Source of the DNA: a marine gamma proteobacterium HTCC2148
GTDB taxonomy: Bacteria; Pseudomonadota; Gammaproteobacteria; Pseudomonadales; Halieaceae
Direction: 5' to 3'
Assembly: GCA_000156295.1 (NCBI GenBank)
Contig: DS999233.1
Span: 41,262-105,261 of the forward strand
Length of the DNA: 64,000 nt
This document shows, in pieces, positions 55,787 through 64,000 of the stretch. Positions within the stretch are counted from its first letter, which is position 1. Every line of letters starts with the position of its first letter. Under the pieces are notes generated by a model. That model ran no database searches. It was not told the DNA's origin and saw nothing but the letters and a program-made list of their open reading frames with translations. A program made the translations under genes and the position numbers.

Positions 55787-55801
55787 CGTTACAATGTAAC
55801 G
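55787..55801. promoter_or_regulatory. 15-bp palindrome CGTTACAATGTAACG, likely operator
   Basis: A perfect inverted repeat around a single central base in the gap between the divergent RHH gene and the zinc-ribbon gene. Both promoters must lie here. RHH proteins normally bind such short palindromes. Confidence 0.65.
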
Positions 55802-55841
55802 CATATGTGGTACATATCAAGTCCGCTTTCAAAATCAAACA

Positions 55842-56426
55842 ATGAACGAGGTACGCATGTCGATGCCCTCCACCAACCTTGTCTGTGACAAATGCGGATT
55901 CCAGGGTTCTGCCGCCGTCGTATGGGGCGATTTTCGCTATGTCGATGGTGATCGTGAAATCCCTGTAAGCAGGACGCTCGGCTGGTGCGCGGATTGCAGC
56001 AACTTTGTGCCGATGGAGGACTTCGCGGTAAAGGACGAGTTGTTGTCCGAGATTGATGAAACTCTGAAGCCCCTAACCGTTCGTGCGAAGCGATGGGCTT
56101 CATTTTCTTTGTTTAGACGCACCCGCCAGGACAGACTGGATGAGGTTGAGAGGCTTGCAGCACTGATTGCCTACCTAGCCCTGATCGGAGAGAGAAAAGG
56201 CTCAGAGCGGTGCCTCCAGTGCGGCAGCGTGAATGTCGAGCAGTTTAACGGCAACTATTCTGACCTCGATCCCTATAGTTCGAATCAGACAGCTATTCAC
56301 ACTGGCTTTTTCCACCCAGGCTGCGGCGGCGAATTTCTGGCGAGCATTAACCCGATAAGATTTCACCTTAGATTTGAGCCAAAGTTCTATTCAGCAGATG
56401 GGTATCGTCTTGGTCGTCCAACCTGA
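55842..56426 (+). CDS. Unknown zinc-ribbon protein
   Basis: 194 residues with four cysteine groups: LVCDKCGF, GWCADCSNF, RCLQCGSV and HPGCGGEF, so two zinc-binding sites are likely. Between them a basic helical region (LTVRAKRWASFSLFRRTRQD). Start at ATG 55842 or at ATG 55857/55863. No family recognised with certainty; similar proteins occur on plasmids and integrative elements. Confidence 0.65.
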   Translation: MNEVRMSMPSTNLVCDKCGFQGSAAVVWGDFRYVDGDREIPVSRTLGWCADCSNFVPMEDFAVKDELLSEIDETLKPLTVRAKRWASFSLFRRTRQDRLDEVERLAALIAYLALIGERKGSERCLQCGSVNVEQFNGNYSDLDPYSSNQTAIHTGFFHPGCGGEFLASINPIRFHLRFEPKFYSADGYRLGRPT

Positions 56427-56458
56427 AGTGTCTCTTACTAGATGCAGTAAGCGGCTAT

Positions 56459-57379
56459 TCACGCAGTCCGGAGTAATACCTCCCCAGCTCCCAGGACAGG
56501 CTCTCCTTCTTTTCTAAGGCGCTCTAAATCTTTGGTCATGTTAACCATAACTTCGATATGTTCAGCGGTAATGCCAGGGACATATACGCTAGCTAGCTCG
56601 ACTGCTTGAGATGCAGCATTCTTGTGCAATTCTATATCTGAGCCAATGTCGGCCTTGAACAGAAAAATGCCTTCGATTGTGTCCTCAATGAGCTTGTGGT
56701 GAACTCCTCCTGCTACCCATAAGCCAGCCACTGCCAGCTCCATGGTATAACCGGCTGCGGCGGAAAGCAGAGGGGTACGCATAACTTCTGCTTGTGAAGA
56801 TGCAGCTTTAACATCCTCCATTAGATCGGCAAATGGCCCTAAGCGACTCGAACTACCCTGATCTACATATTCGATAATCCGGCTTTGTGCGCTTTCTTGG
56901 CTAATCGTGTTAGGTGTTGTCTCCTGCTGGTTGTGCGCCGTCTCTATAACTGCCTGAAATAGTTGGCCGTCATCTAGCTTGGCCTGAGGTATGTCGTAGT
57001 TTTCAGCAACCGATACAATCATTTTGGCCATGAAGCTGCTCACCAAGTGGCTATACCCCAGAAGAAACTCTACAGCGCCAGCGAAAGCCGCCTCTTGAAA
57101 TTCAACTGAGTGCTCGGTTTTGATTTGTAATGATTTAAAAATTGAAACTGCGTGATCATAATTTTCTTTATCAATTAGCCCTTGAACATACAATGCTGCT
57201 GCGGCTGTTCTCCGAGCATAACCATATTCCATTTGAGCCATGGTGGTACCGCTCATGATCGCCTCTGAAGCCTCTCCTAAATCGTTATTTATATCGACGA
57301 AAATATAGCTAGTATCGTTAACCTTGGCGACTATATCTGACAGCTTCTGCCCGCCTTTTTTTTTCTTCTTAAAGAACAT
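56459..57379 (-). CDS. Unknown protein with poly-lysine start
   Basis: 306 residues. Begins MFFKKKKKGGQKL, a basic leader also seen in short form in the next gene upstream (MFGFGKKKDKG). The rest is helical and alternates with alanine-rich stretches (SAAAGYTMELAVAGLWVAGG). No domain recognised. The paired start suggests that both proteins go to the same place, perhaps the membrane surface. Confidence 0.6.
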   Translation of the reverse strand: MFFKKKKKGGQKLSDIVAKVNDTSYIFVDINNDLGEASEAIMSGTTMAQMEYGYARRTAAAALYVQGLIDKENYDHAVSIFKSLQIKTEHSVEFQEAAFAGAVEFLLGYSHLVSSFMAKMIVSVAENYDIPQAKLDDGQLFQAVIETAHNQQETTPNTISQESAQSRIIEYVDQGSSSRLGPFADLMEDVKAASSQAEVMRTPLLSAAAGYTMELAVAGLWVAGGVHHKLIEDTIEGIFLFKADIGSDIELHKNAASQAVELASVYVPGITAEHIEVMVNMTKDLERLRKEGEPVLGAGEVLLRTA

Positions 57380-57570
57380 TCATAAACTCCATAAAATATT
57401 GCCCTAATCAGTTTTCGTTTTTGACAAAGTGTTGGAATACACCTGTTTTATACAACAGTTACATAGAGGGAACGGGCTATTTTACACCCCGGCCAAATAT
57501 ATAGATCGGGAAATGGGCTTGATGCGGATCAGGCTCTGGCTAGCTGATCAGAGGATGGACCCGAAACCCG

Positions 57571-57969
57571 CTATAATTGCTTTACTATCTTCTTTAACTG
57601 TATGGATAAGACGCCAGCCAAAATATTAGGAGTCGCCTCCTCTTGTTTGACTCTACCAGCCATAACTTCCTGCTGTATTACCGCGACTCTAGTCCACAGC
57701 AGGTGCATAAATTCGCCAAACGCTTCATCAATTCTGGAGGGGCAAACTGATGCAAGAGTATCGTATGCTTCTTGCATCGTTTTCTTATCGGTGAGGGCTG
57801 GCAATAAAGCTGATTTGATGTGCTCATTTGCCGACTGCTGGGCTTGCTCAAATTGTGTGCTATTTACATCGCAGCCTAGTAACTTGGCGGTTTCAACACG
57901 AAACCAGCCGATAACCTGATCTGACTTTCCACTAGCGCCTTTATCTTTCTTCTTACCAAATCCAAACAT
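57571..57969 (-). CDS. Unknown protein, partner-like to 56459-57379
   Basis: 132 residues from ATG 57969 (MFGFGKKKDKGASGKSDQVI). The body is helical (EQAQQSANEHIKSALLPALT). The open frame runs further upstream to 58035, but the MFGFGKKK start mirrors the neighbour. Unknown function; the 57380-57570 and 58036-58263 gaps show no further gene. Confidence 0.55.
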   Translation of the reverse strand: MFGFGKKKDKGASGKSDQVIGWFRVETAKLLGCDVNSTQFEQAQQSANEHIKSALLPALTDKKTMQEAYDTLASVCPSRIDEAFGEFMHLLWTRVAVIQQEVMAGRVKQEEATPNILAGVLSIQLKKIVKQL

Positions 57970-58263
57970 TTTCACGTCCTTTTGAATTAATTGCGTATGC
58001 GCAGGGTCATCCTTGAAAACATAAGCCCCAGGCAAATCAATTACTTGGGGCTTTAATATGGCGGTGAGAGAGGGGCTTTAATTCTTGCCGCTATACCCCT
58101 CACAATGCCAAGGTGAAAAGCTACATAACTTATAGCCATAAGTGTACAGATAATTTGAGTTATCGAGATATAAATCACGGAATCCCTTTCTTGGCGATAG
58201 CAGCCGATAGCCTTCCTCGGGCGCATGGCTAATCCCCACCAGCTTCGGGTGATTGGCCTTGGG

Positions 58264-59038
58264 GGTATCGGCAAATTAACTTTTTGAGACTGCCCTAATC
58301 CCACCCTGATTCTCAAGCAACCGCCCTACTCCATTCTTCAAACGCACTGACCCTGAGATCGCGATAGTGCTGAGCACGTACGAGATGCCTACCGAGGTTG
58401 AACAGATTACTGACTGCTGCATGCACACCCAGGAACCGCTGTGCCTGCCTTGTGGATTTGAACCGCCGCATCCCCCGCTCCCTCACCCTGGTCGCCTCGT
58501 GCGATTGCTCTGCCCGATTATTCTCATACTGCTTAGTACTATGGATCGATTCAGGAATCAGCTCACGATGCGCCACGCCATAACTCCGCAATTTATCAGT
58601 CACGATCTTCCTGGGTTCTCCGCCATGACTGCGCAATAACCTCTTGAAGAACTGTTTAGCCGCAGCGCCATCTCGCCTGGCTTGAAGATACACATCAACC
58701 ACTTCTCCATCCTGGTCAACGGCTCGCCACAGGTAATGCTGCCTGCCGTTGATCTTTACGAAGACTTCATCGATGTAGAAGGTATCGCCATAGCCCCGGT
58801 GCTTTCGTTTCAAACGTCTGGCGTATAAAACACCAAACTTGTTACATCACAAGCGAATTGATTCTCGAGTGACGAGAATGCCTCGCTCGGCCAGGAGATC
58901 TTCGATGTCGCGGTGACTAAGATTGAAGCGATAGTAGAACCAGACTGCATAGGAAATGATATCTGGCGGGAAGCGGTGGCGTTTGTATGTGTTCATCGCC
59001 CGATTGTATCAATCATGGCTCGTTAAGTTGGCAGTACC
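58264..59038 (-). mobile_element. IS6-family-like insertion sequence, inactive
   Basis: About 775 bp. The ends form an imperfect inverted repeat: GGTATCGGCAAATTAAC at 58264-58280 and, on the other strand, GGTACTGCCAACTTAAC ending at 59038. It encloses the broken transposase 58313-58996. Directly next to it lies a second, shorter IS end (59039-59095). Confidence 0.75.
58313..58996 (-). pseudogene. IS6-family transposase with in-frame stop
   Basis: 228 codons from ATG 58996. Start MNTYKRHRFPPDIISYAVWF is the IS6 N terminus; DDE residues lie in YIDEVFVKINGRQHYLWR, IVTDKLRSYG and NNRAEQSHEATRVRERGMRR. Codon 50 is TGA (58847-58849) where the family has Trp (SIRLWCNKFG), a one-base change, so the gene is not translated in full. 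An internal restart could give a 166-residue catalytic domain without the DNA-binding helix. Confidence 0.9.
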
Positions 59039-59095
59039 CTTGTATGTATTCATGGGCCGAGTGTATCAACTTCGGGGAGTTAACTTGGCAGAACC
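59039..59095 (-). mobile_element. Right-end remnant of a second IS6-type copy
   Basis: 57 bp that repeat the last 60 bp of the IS next door (GTATGTATTCATGGGCCGAG, then GTTAACTTGGCAGAACC as terminal repeat). It keeps the first codons of a transposase only. Confidence 0.75.
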
Positions 59096-59104
59096 GGAGC
59101 TTGT

Positions 59105-60220
59105 TCATACAGTGCTATCCACCTCAGACAGCTTCACCACTTCGCAGGTTGGCGTCACCACCTCGCCCTCGGCGAGAAAGAAGCGCCAAAACATGAGGCC
59201 GAAGGGTTGCCCCTCTGTGTCTAGCCAGTTGGCAACGCCAGGATTTTGGTGCGCCACTACCAGGCGGAAACTGCCGTCTTTCTCTGTCACCGTTTGGGCG
59301 CGGTTGATAGACACCTCGCGGCTACGGTAATCCAGTGTTTGCTGAAAGCGGTTCCACAGGCACAGGTTGGCGAAGCGGCAAGTTGGCCAGCGCCCGCGAA
59401 TAATGAGCGCTTGGTCGGGTCCGAGAAAAAACGGTGCCATTGAGTAATGCGCATCGGTCGCGGCGAATCCGAAATCACCGGGTTTGATCGGCGCTGGAAA
59501 TTCATTCGGTGTTAGGGCGACGAAGGGCGGGGGTGAGGAGTTTGCCAAGGGCGGCATCTCGAGTGTGCGGCTTCTGAGTACATTTGTGACGCGCGTAATG
59601 TTACTAGCAACGCTTGCATCTGTGGGCGAGGTGGCGGGTGGCTGCACATCCAGGCACTCGATCCGCATGCGCGGCTCCATGGCGGGGTCCAGCGCTGCAG
59701 GCTGCTCGTGTTCGAAATAGTGGCGTGTAGTCAGCCGCGAGGCGTCGGGGGTCAGCGATAACCAGTTGCGCGCTCGTGGTTCACCGCCGATATACAGGGT
59801 GAAGCTGCCGTCGTCTGCCACAAGCATTTCTGTATCGTTAATCACACCGGCGCTCTTGCTCGCCATATGGCCTTCGGCCGTGCCTTCCTCGATGGTAAGG
59901 GAGAAATACGAGGCGCCGTGCATGGAGCCGTGCAGTACGTAGCGGTATTGCGCGCTCAGGGGGGCGTCAAAGTAGACGGCGTCGGGGTTATCGCCGGTAA
60001 GCTTGCGGCTGGGCGTAGTGATACGTCTTAGATCAGGTCTGGCAGCGTCCTGTTCGAAAAAGCCGACCATGCTCGCTTCTAAAATGTGCATCAGTGCGCG
60101 GTGGGAAACCGCAACGTCCTCCTCTGAGTGCAGGTTCCACTCGGGACCGGACCAACGCTCATCGATTTCTGTCAGCGTATCGATGAGTGATCTCAGTGCA
60201 GTGCGGCTGGCTGTTTGCAT
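59105..60220 (-). CDS. DUF1214-type protein
   Basis: 371 residues. The C-terminal part (FVALTPNEFPAPIKPGDFGF, YSMAPFFLGPDQALIIRGRW, CRFANLCLWNRFQQTLDYRS) has the DUF1214 pattern. The N-terminal region is helical (SLIDTLTEIDERWSGPEWNL). No enzymatic role is established. It shares its direction with the sulfotransferase 15 bp upstream, so the two form an operon. Lies just inside an IS remnant. Confidence 0.75.
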   Translation of the reverse strand: MQTASRTALRSLIDTLTEIDERWSGPEWNLHSEEDVAVSHRALMHILEASMVGFFEQDAARPDLRRITTPSRKLTGDNPDAVYFDAPLSAQYRYVLHGSMHGASYFSLTIEEGTAEGHMASKSAGVINDTEMLVADDGSFTLYIGGEPRARNWLSLTPDASRLTTRHYFEHEQPAALDPAMEPRMRIECLDVQPPATSPTDASVASNITRVTNVLRSRTLEMPPLANSSPPPFVALTPNEFPAPIKPGDFGFAATDAHYSMAPFFLGPDQALIIRGRWPTCRFANLCLWNRFQQTLDYRSREVSINRAQTVTEKDGSFRLVVAHQNPGVANWLDTEGQPFGLMFWRFFLAEGEVVTPTCEVVKLSEVDSTV

Positions 60221-60235
60221 GGGCGGTGCTCTCTA

Positions 60236-61543
60236 TTATGTGGTGACGCTCTTGGCGCGGTGTGGGTTGACGGTCTCATAGGGAATATCAAAACGTTCAC
60301 GGTAGAACATCAGTGTTTTGTCTACCGTGTCCGCATTCAAACCGAACTGGTCCAAACTGTATTTATGCGCGCCGTGTTTGTGTTGTTGGTTCTCCGCCAG
60401 CCAGGCGCGCATGCCGGCCTTTGCCTCTGGTGTGAAGGGCCTGTCGAGAAAATCATAAACGCCTTGAATAGCGTGCTCCCAGTCTGCTGTCATATCGGCA
60501 TAGCGCAGATCGTACTGCTGCTGTGGTGTGGCCAACGTGTCCCGTTCGGCGAGATTCTTGTGTAGCATTCGCTTGGTTTTCGTCAGCCATTCACTGCCTA
60601 CCCACTGGGGGGTTATCTCGTCGTTGTCGCGTACTAAAGAATTCCAGGCCATAGAGCAGGACGAGGCAACAACCTTGATTGGGTCACGGTGCGGGCACAG
60701 TAGTTGTGCGTTGGGGAAAACATGCAACAACGCGTTGAGGTCTTGCATATGCTGTGGCGATTTCAATATCCAGGGTTTGTCTTCAGGGTCACCGCGAAAC
60801 CATGACACCAGTTTTAGCAGGCGTACCATTTTTTCGTAGGCCGCGTGCTGATCGTGTGTCATCGACCATTCTGCAAAGGCGGGTATTTGATTTATAACTT
60901 CAAATAACTGCGTTGAAAAACCGTACTGCAGCATGCCAATTTCTTCCTCGACTTCTAGCGTTCCCAGCGGATGAACGGCTGCGATCTGAGGACTCATGTA
61001 CAGCACAGCCTTCAGGGCTCGGTCCAGATTGGTAATACGGGGGTCGATCGTACCGGCCTCGCGCGCGGCAAAGGCCTCCTGTGTTGGCACCGGATACACG
61101 CTTTCCCAGGACTTCAAATGCAGCAAGTTTGGGTCTGAGGCGAGCAGGCGGTGAAGCCGTGTGGTGCCCGAGCGCGCTAGCCCCACAATCACAATGGGGT
61201 CGGGGATTTCCCGGGCCAGAATTTCAGGATAGCGCTTAAACAGTTCCTCTGCTTGTAAGCGTCCCTGCAACAGGCGCTGAATATTTGCGCGAGCTAGAAA
61301 TCGTCCAAGAGGGTTAAGAGGCTGCATTCTTGTGGCCTCAATAAGCACGCCCAGAGGTTCGAGAAAACGTTCGTCGCCAAAGTCATCGAACCCGGTGGCT
61401 TGGCGGGCATCGTCCAGCAGCGTGCGTTGGTCGAGTTCGAAGCGTGCGAAGCCTGCGGCATTGGCGCCACGCAACAAGCCATTGATCAGCCGTATGGGCA
61501 GACGGTGGTAATCTGTAGCGCGAAGAGTGGGGCTGCTACTCAC
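60236..61543 (-). CDS. Sulfotransferase family protein
   Basis: 435 residues. PAPS 5'-phosphosulfate loop IVIVGLARSGTTRLHRLLAS; later WILKSPQHMQDLNALLHVFP and CPHRDPIKVVASSCSM, the 3'-phosphate binding region. This long type is frequent in actinobacteria and marine gammaproteobacteria, with lipid, sterol or glycolipid acceptors suspected. Operon with the DUF1214 gene; divergent from the TetR fragment that may control it. Confidence 0.88.
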   Translation of the reverse strand: MSSSPTLRATDYHRLPIRLINGLLRGANAAGFARFELDQRTLLDDARQATGFDDFGDERFLEPLGVLIEATRMQPLNPLGRFLARANIQRLLQGRLQAEELFKRYPEILAREIPDPIVIVGLARSGTTRLHRLLASDPNLLHLKSWESVYPVPTQEAFAAREAGTIDPRITNLDRALKAVLYMSPQIAAVHPLGTLEVEEEIGMLQYGFSTQLFEVINQIPAFAEWSMTHDQHAAYEKMVRLLKLVSWFRGDPEDKPWILKSPQHMQDLNALLHVFPNAQLLCPHRDPIKVVASSCSMAWNSLVRDNDEITPQWVGSEWLTKTKRMLHKNLAERDTLATPQQQYDLRYADMTADWEHAIQGVYDFLDRPFTPEAKAGMRAWLAENQQHKHGAHKYSLDQFGLNADTVDKTLMFYRERFDIPYETVNPHRAKSVTT

Positions 61544-61682
61544 TGACAGTGTCCTTGTTTTTGTTTTTTTATTACTCGTGTCTTAGATGGAGCAACATGT
61601 CGACAAGCGCTTTACGCTGACGGCTGGATGACTGAGACTGTCTCATTCTGCGCTCACACGCTCAAGGGCTCTGTGCTTGGCA

Positions 61683-62015
61683 ATGACTGAAACTAATCCA
61701 ATGGACAACATTTTAGCCGCTGCGCGTCGCTGTTACATCAACAAAGGCATTGCAGCGACGGGTACGAAAGAGGTCGCCGCTGCCACAGGCATTGCCCGTT
61801 CGACGCTGTATCGCTATTTTCCGGGGCGTGATGAGTTGCTCATTGCCACCGTTAAGGAAGAAATGCTCACGCTTAACGGCTTTATTCGCGAGCGGCTCGA
61901 TGTGAAGCTCGAGCCTGCGCACCAGGTGGTGGAAGGCTTGCTGTTGGCGATCCGTGAAATACCACATCGGCCGCTGTTGGCAACTGTATTTGAATCGGAA
62001 GAGGGCAGTCGGTAG
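61683..62015 (+). pseudogene. TetR-family regulator, C terminus removed by IS remnant
   Basis: 110 residues from ATG 61683. The N-terminal HTH is intact (ILAAARRCYINKGIAATGTK, GIARSTLYRYFPGRDELL). After about residue 105 the frame enters an IS end and meets its stop (TAG 62013-62015); a TetR protein is normally about 200 residues, so the ligand and dimer domain is missing. It may bind DNA weakly at best. Divergent from the sulfotransferase operon, its likely former target. Confidence 0.82.
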
Positions 62016-62116
62016 AGCCAGACTGCATAGGAAATGATATCTGGCGGGAAGCGGTGGCGCTTGTCTGTATTCATGGGCCGAGTGTATCAACTTCAAGGAG
62101 TTAACTTGGCGGAACC
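62012..62116 (-). mobile_element. Third IS6-type end remnant
   Basis: 105 bp homologous to the transposase start and right end of the IS at 58264 (AGACTGCATAGGAAATGATA; codons MNTDKRHRFPPDIISYAVW; terminal GTTAACTTGGCGGAACC). Same orientation as the others, so 59096-62011 lies between IS remnants. Confidence 0.85.
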
Positions 62117-62152
62117 TGACGACCTACACCATCACTGCAGCCAGAGAGCCGA

Positions 62153-64000
62153 TCATTTAATGTCACACTGCCCTTGAGCAGAAATGACTGCATCGATATC
62201 CAGTCTATTAGTAAGACCATCTATATTCACGTCATACCGACTAGAACCGGCCCACACTTCAGCTTCCTGGCGAACATTATCAACATCCAGTTCATCGACG
62301 CGCCCATCTCGATTGCCATCTTCCCTGCAAAAAGCACCTGTTGCTTTGTAACTCTCCATTTGTAGGGAGAGATAACCGTAAGCTGATTTTTGCTCATCAG
62401 TTAAATTTTCAGATTCAGAGAGGAGATTAAATATCTCGCGATCCAATACCAAGCGGCCACTTGAATCCATGATCTGAAACAGTTCTTTAGTTACGACTTC
62501 AGCGGGCCCGTCGATGGTTTCATCGTAGCCAACAAAGGACGATTCAACATATTTGAAGCTTTCTGTTGCAACCGCGAGAGATACCGTTGGAGTTATATTG
62601 AGTAATGGCTCATTGATACTCCTCAGGTACTCATTAACCATCCAGCACTGACTAAATCCGTCCGCTGGGATAGCTGTTCCAGATGACGTGAAGCCATCTG
62701 CATTCGCACCCCACCAAGTACCGTTGTTGTCTTCACAAACCCCCTTATTCGTGGGGACGGTAGTGCAAGCTTCAGCAAGTTCACATGGCGGATTAAACGC
62801 GTCTGAGACCTGTAGATTGGGTCGCGCATTGGCCGCATTGAGATGGCGGGGCACTGAAGTTTGGGCATTATCCAACGACCGCAAAGGCGAAATGCCCGAA
62901 AACTGACTATTCTCAGATCGAGAAGGCAGACCAACAGCCTCTATAATCAAGGCGTAAATGTCGGCGATATTAGTTTGCCCAGCCCTATCTACACCAATAT
63001 CCCTAATATCTGGCCCAGCAACAATAAGAGGAACTCTAACTCCCGTCTGATAGGCTGTTCCTTTCGCACGAGTTCCATCAAAAGGCAACCGCACCTGAGG
63101 TCCGAGCGAGCCATTGTCACCTAGGATGATAATTAGAGTGTTGTCAGCCTCTTCCGTATATGCAATTGAATCGCCTATTTTATTTACCAAGCCTGAGTCA
63201 GTCAGTACCCGGAGAATTTCCTCGGAAATCACTGAAATTGTGCCGCTCTGCAACAGTCTTTGATCAAGAAGATCATCACATTTTAGATCAGATGCCGTGG
63301 CAATCCCCTTACCTTTATAACTTTCTGGGACCTGCTGCAGCGGCGTGTGTGCCGCGCTATAACTCACCAGAAGGAAGTAAGGCTTCTCCTCATCCTTCTG
63401 GGTCGACAACCAATCAAGCGCAGCATCTGACTCCACTTGCGTCCGGTACCCACGTGCCATAAAGCGGTCAAAATTTACCGAGTTTGGCGTCTGGAAATCT
63501 CCAGACATAGCCTCTAGTTCGGCCACATAATAGGCATTCTCTCTATTGAAATCTAAATAATTGGGCGCTGCTAAAGCGCAACTTTGAAGAGGATCAAATA
63601 GACCTCCAGACTCCATGCAGGCGCGTCCTGGCGACTGAGATGCCCCGGTAACATCTAGCTCAACACAATCGCCAGAAACGGAATAACATGCACCGTAATC
63701 AGCGCCTCCCACGGTATCTATTGTTCTGTTTGGCACAAACCCACAGCTATACGTCCCGACCGGCGCCACACCTCCGGCGGTGGTGTCCACTGAGCGCAAA
63801 AAACCTTCTATGTTGCCTAGAAAATAATCGAACCCAGCACTCAATGGCGTCAAATATTCTGCGCTATTATATTCAGGTCCAGCCATATGCCACTTACCCA
63901 CAAGTGCACTGGTGTACCCGACACTACGGAGCAGTTTAGGTAATGTCTGCTGATAGGGTGACAACTGAGAGTTGGCTAGATCTTTTGGACCCAGCGCGCC
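62153..64000 (-). CDS. Sulfatase with dockerin-like C terminus (cut by window edge)
   Basis: More than 610 residues; the N terminus, with the formylglycine cysteine motif, lies beyond base 64000. Sulfatase signature 2 VGYTSALVGKWHMAG, YFLLVSYSAAHTPLQQVP and IIILGDNGSLGP are present. Many cysteines and an insert between 62600 and 62900 (CEDNNGTWWGANADGF) are unusual. The last 55 residues carry two EF-hand-like dockerin motifs (DGNRDGRVDELDV and DVNIDGLTNRLDI). Likely exported, acting on sulfated polysaccharides. Confidence 0.88.
   Translation of the reverse strand, partial: GALGPKDLANSQLSPYQQTLPKLLRSVGYTSALVGKWHMAGPEYNSAEYLTPLSAGFDYFLGNIEGFLRSVDTTAGGVAPVGTYSCGFVPNRTIDTVGGADYGACYSVSGDCVELDVTGASQSPGRACMESGGLFDPLQSCALAAPNYLDFNRENAYYVAELEAMSGDFQTPNSVNFDRFMARGYRTQVESDAALDWLSTQKDEEKPYFLLVSYSAAHTPLQQVPESYKGKGIATASDLKCDDLLDQRLLQSGTISVISEEILRVLTDSGLVNKIGDSIAYTEEADNTLIIILGDNGSLGPQVRLPFDGTRAKGTAYQTGVRVPLIVAGPDIRDIGVDRAGQTNIADIYALIIEAVGLPSRSENSQFSGISPLRSLDNAQTSVPRHLNAANARPNLQVSDAFNPPCELAEACTTVPTNKGVCEDNNGTWWGANADGFTSSGTAIPADGFSQCWMVNEYLRSINEPLLNITPTVSLAVATESFKYVESSFVGYDETIDGPAEVVTKELFQIMDSSGRLVLDREIFNLLSESENLTDEQKSAYGYLSLQMESYKATGAFCREDGNRDGRVDELDVDNVRQEAEVWAGSSRYDVNIDGLTNRLDIDAVISAQGQCDIK

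Noticed and set aside
49398-55800. Integron with attC sites
   Set aside because: The integrase at 47922 is P4-type, no IntI is present, and paired RYYYAAC/GTTRRRY cores were not found around the hairpins, apart from an isolated GTTAGAT near 50920. Kept only as a hypothesis for a covariance search.
58053-58316. 87-codon minus-strand frame next to the IS
   Set aside because: It runs across the IS left end and has no recognisable sequence; likely chance.
58847-58849. TGA in the IS transposase as recoded (selenocysteine or Trp) codon
   Set aside because: Neighbouring genes use TGA as stop, the family has Trp (TGG) here, and no selenocysteine element is seen; simple nonsense mutation is enough.

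Overview
The window looks like chromosomal DNA of a gammaproteobacterium. Core gene order (tsf-rpsB facing map-glnD-dapC; hemA-prfA-prmC facing lolB-ispE-tRNA-Gln-prs-rplY-pth-ychF) is that of Pseudomonas and relatives. Together with the leucine-degradation (liu) cluster and the secreted proteins carrying exosortase-type tails, it suggests a marine group such as Halieaceae/Cellvibrionales. The taxonomic guess is inference.

Layout. 1-24.3 kb is housekeeping: translation (tsf, rpsB, map, prfA, prmC, rplY, pth, tRNA-Gln), nitrogen signalling (glnD), lysine/cell wall (dapC), repair (nth), RNA helicase (rhlB), haem (hemA), outer membrane lipoprotein transport (lolB), isoprenoids (ispE), PRPP (prs), and several membrane proteins. 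24.4-31.5 kb is a complete liu operon (HMG-CoA lyase, methylcrotonyl-CoA carboxylase alpha and beta, methylglutaconyl-CoA hydratase, isovaleryl-CoA dehydrogenase) read from a MerR-type regulator whose promoter carries a perfect 20-bp palindrome. 31.6-35 kb holds an HdeD-like protein, a HisA isomerase of the eukaryotic (yeast HIS6) type, an enoyl-CoA hydratase and a sugar kinase.

35.2-49.4 kb is an integrative element inserted in tRNA-Met. A 51-bp direct repeat of the tRNA 3' part marks both ends. At the right end sit a P4-type tyrosine integrase, an AlpA/excisionase-like HTH protein, a zinc-finger/TOPRIM primase and a RepA-like ATPase, as in phage satellites. The left half is unusual cargo: three secreted proteins with IPTL/PEP-CTERM-like tails (plus a decayed fourth tail), separated by four copies of a 36-bp repeat, two of them inside a 196-bp near-identical direct repeat, followed by an orphan NADAR-type antitoxin gene.

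49.4-58.3 kb is a second accessory stretch with no integrase of its own. It starts with a paralogue of the small gene next to the left attachment site, which suggests an older, eroded element in tandem. It holds many single minus-strand genes (GIY-YIG nuclease-like, DUF2971, small membrane proteins) separated by a hairpin repeat, then an overlapping Nudix / SRA-HNH endonuclease / thermonuclease operon and a ribbon-helix-helix/ParC-like pair. 58.3-62.1 kb is a module of a DUF1214-type protein, a sulfotransferase and a truncated TetR regulator, bracketed by remnants of an IS6-type element whose transposase has an internal stop. The right edge is a sulfatase with a dockerin-like tail that runs out of the window.
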